Part shown: one piece after another, positions 63,663 through 64,000 of the stretch
Position numbering within the stretch: position 1 is the stretch's first letter
Layout of the letters: each line of letters begins with the position of its first letter
Source of the DNA: Levilactobacillus andaensis
GTDB taxonomy: Bacteria > Bacillota > Bacilli > Lactobacillales > Lactobacillaceae
Length of the DNA: 64,000 nucleotides
NCBI RefSeq assembly: GCF_016861695.1
Contig: NZ_BOLP01000011.1
Coordinates: 1-64,000 of the forward strand
Direction of reading: 5' to 3'
Notes under the pieces: generated by a model
Told to the model about the DNA's origin: nothing
Database searches by the model: none
Seen by the model: the letters and a program-made list of their open reading frames with translations, nothing else
Made by a program: the position numbers and the translations under genes

Positions 63663-64000
63663 GTGAGTGTCCAGTTCTATATCATTCTAAACGAGCACGC
63701 AGGAAGTGGCCACGCCGGTACACTGTGGCCAGAAATCAAAGAGCAGCTCGATGCCGCCCAGGTCTCCTACCAGCTGGCAATTTCGGAATATCCGAATCAC
63801 GCCGTCCTTTTGAGCGAACAATTTGCCAAACGAATCCCGGATGAGCCCCACCAAAATTGGGTCGTCCTCGCCGTCGGTGGCGATGGGACGTTGCATGAAG
63901 CCATCAACGGCCTGACGCAGCTACCACGAAAGTATCCTATTCCGGTGACCTATTTACCCATTGGTTCTGGCAATGACTTTGCTCGGGGTGCCGGGATGGC
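63663..64000 (+). CDS. Diacylglycerol kinase family lipid kinase (5' part, cut by the window end)
   Basis: The first 112 residues show the N-terminal domain of DagK/YegS-type kinases: YIILNEHAGSGHAG, the nucleotide-binding VLAVGGDGTLHEAINGL and PIGSGNDFARG. Such enzymes phosphorylate diacylglycerol for recycling into phospholipid. The GTG follows AGAGGAGC by 7 bases, and TATAAT lies upstream near 63628. The frame is open to the last base of the window. Confidence 0.9.
   Translation, partial: MSVQFYIILNEHAGSGHAGTLWPEIKEQLDAAQVSYQLAISEYPNHAVLLSEQFAKRIPDEPHQNWVVLAVGGDGTLHEAINGLTQLPRKYPIPVTYLPIGSGNDFARGAGM

Overview
The window reads as chromosomal DNA of a lactic acid bacterium of the Lactobacillaceae with mid-range GC (roughly half, judged by eye). 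Evidence is a D-lactate dehydrogenase, an HMG-CoA synthase of the mevalonate route, a nucleoside 2-deoxyribosyltransferase, the rnz-lapA-recJ-apt and comEA-comEB-comEC-holA clusters, two RNase J paralogues with rpoY beside rnjA, and a pdhABCD operon. A Levilactobacillus-like species is my best guess, by inference only. No phage, CRISPR array, rRNA or complete insertion sequence was seen.

Layout. 0.2-14.7 kb: ldhD; a tRNA-methylase/GIY-YIG pair divergent from plsC; a heterodimeric ABC exporter; small conserved proteins; lexA with an SOS box; a nucleoside deoxyribosyltransferase; a ribbon-helix-helix/SPFH pair; mvaS; a PPK2-type kinase; a histidine phosphatase and a PspC protein. 14.8-19 kb is the accessory-looking part: after ndk come several AT-rich orphan ORFs, a tRNA-Ser(CGA), a stand-alone TIR-like protein, a 27-residue membrane peptide, a dispersed structured repeat, and a leader-peptide/terminator unit in front of an MFS transporter. 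20.4-36 kb: a coiled-coil DUF2325-like protein, apt-recJ-lapA-rnz, a lipoprotein, obg, uvrC, mazG-like, engB/ysxC, clpX and tig. 36-53 kb: tuf, rnjB, rpsO, rpsT, holA, the competence cluster, a SepM-like protease, coaD-rsmD-ylbG, ftsW, typA and an IMPase/UPF0223/degenerate-LDH operon. 54.8-64 kb: the pdh operon, def, rpoY-rnjA, and the start of a diacylglycerol kinase-family gene.

Most of the window is housekeeping: translation (tuf, rpsO, rpsT, typA, rsmD, def), RNA decay (two RNases J, RNase Z), protein folding and quality (tig, clpX), DNA repair and uptake (lexA, uvrC, recJ, comE), and central metabolism (ldhD, pdh). LexA probably controls itself and uvrC: an SOS-like box sits in the promoter spacer of each or overlaps its -35.

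The less ordinary material is mostly between genes. Two families of dispersed elements (about 185 bp and about 175 bp) keep their folding while their bases change in a paired way, as expected for structured RNA or palindromic mobile repeats. A transcription unit near 18.65-18.94 kb joins a 14+14 bp perfect operator-like palindrome, a 20-codon ORF ending Arg-Pro-stop, a structured region and an intrinsic terminator. This is my best candidate for an undescribed regulatory system. All functional assignments are from reading sequence and recalled family motifs; no search was run.
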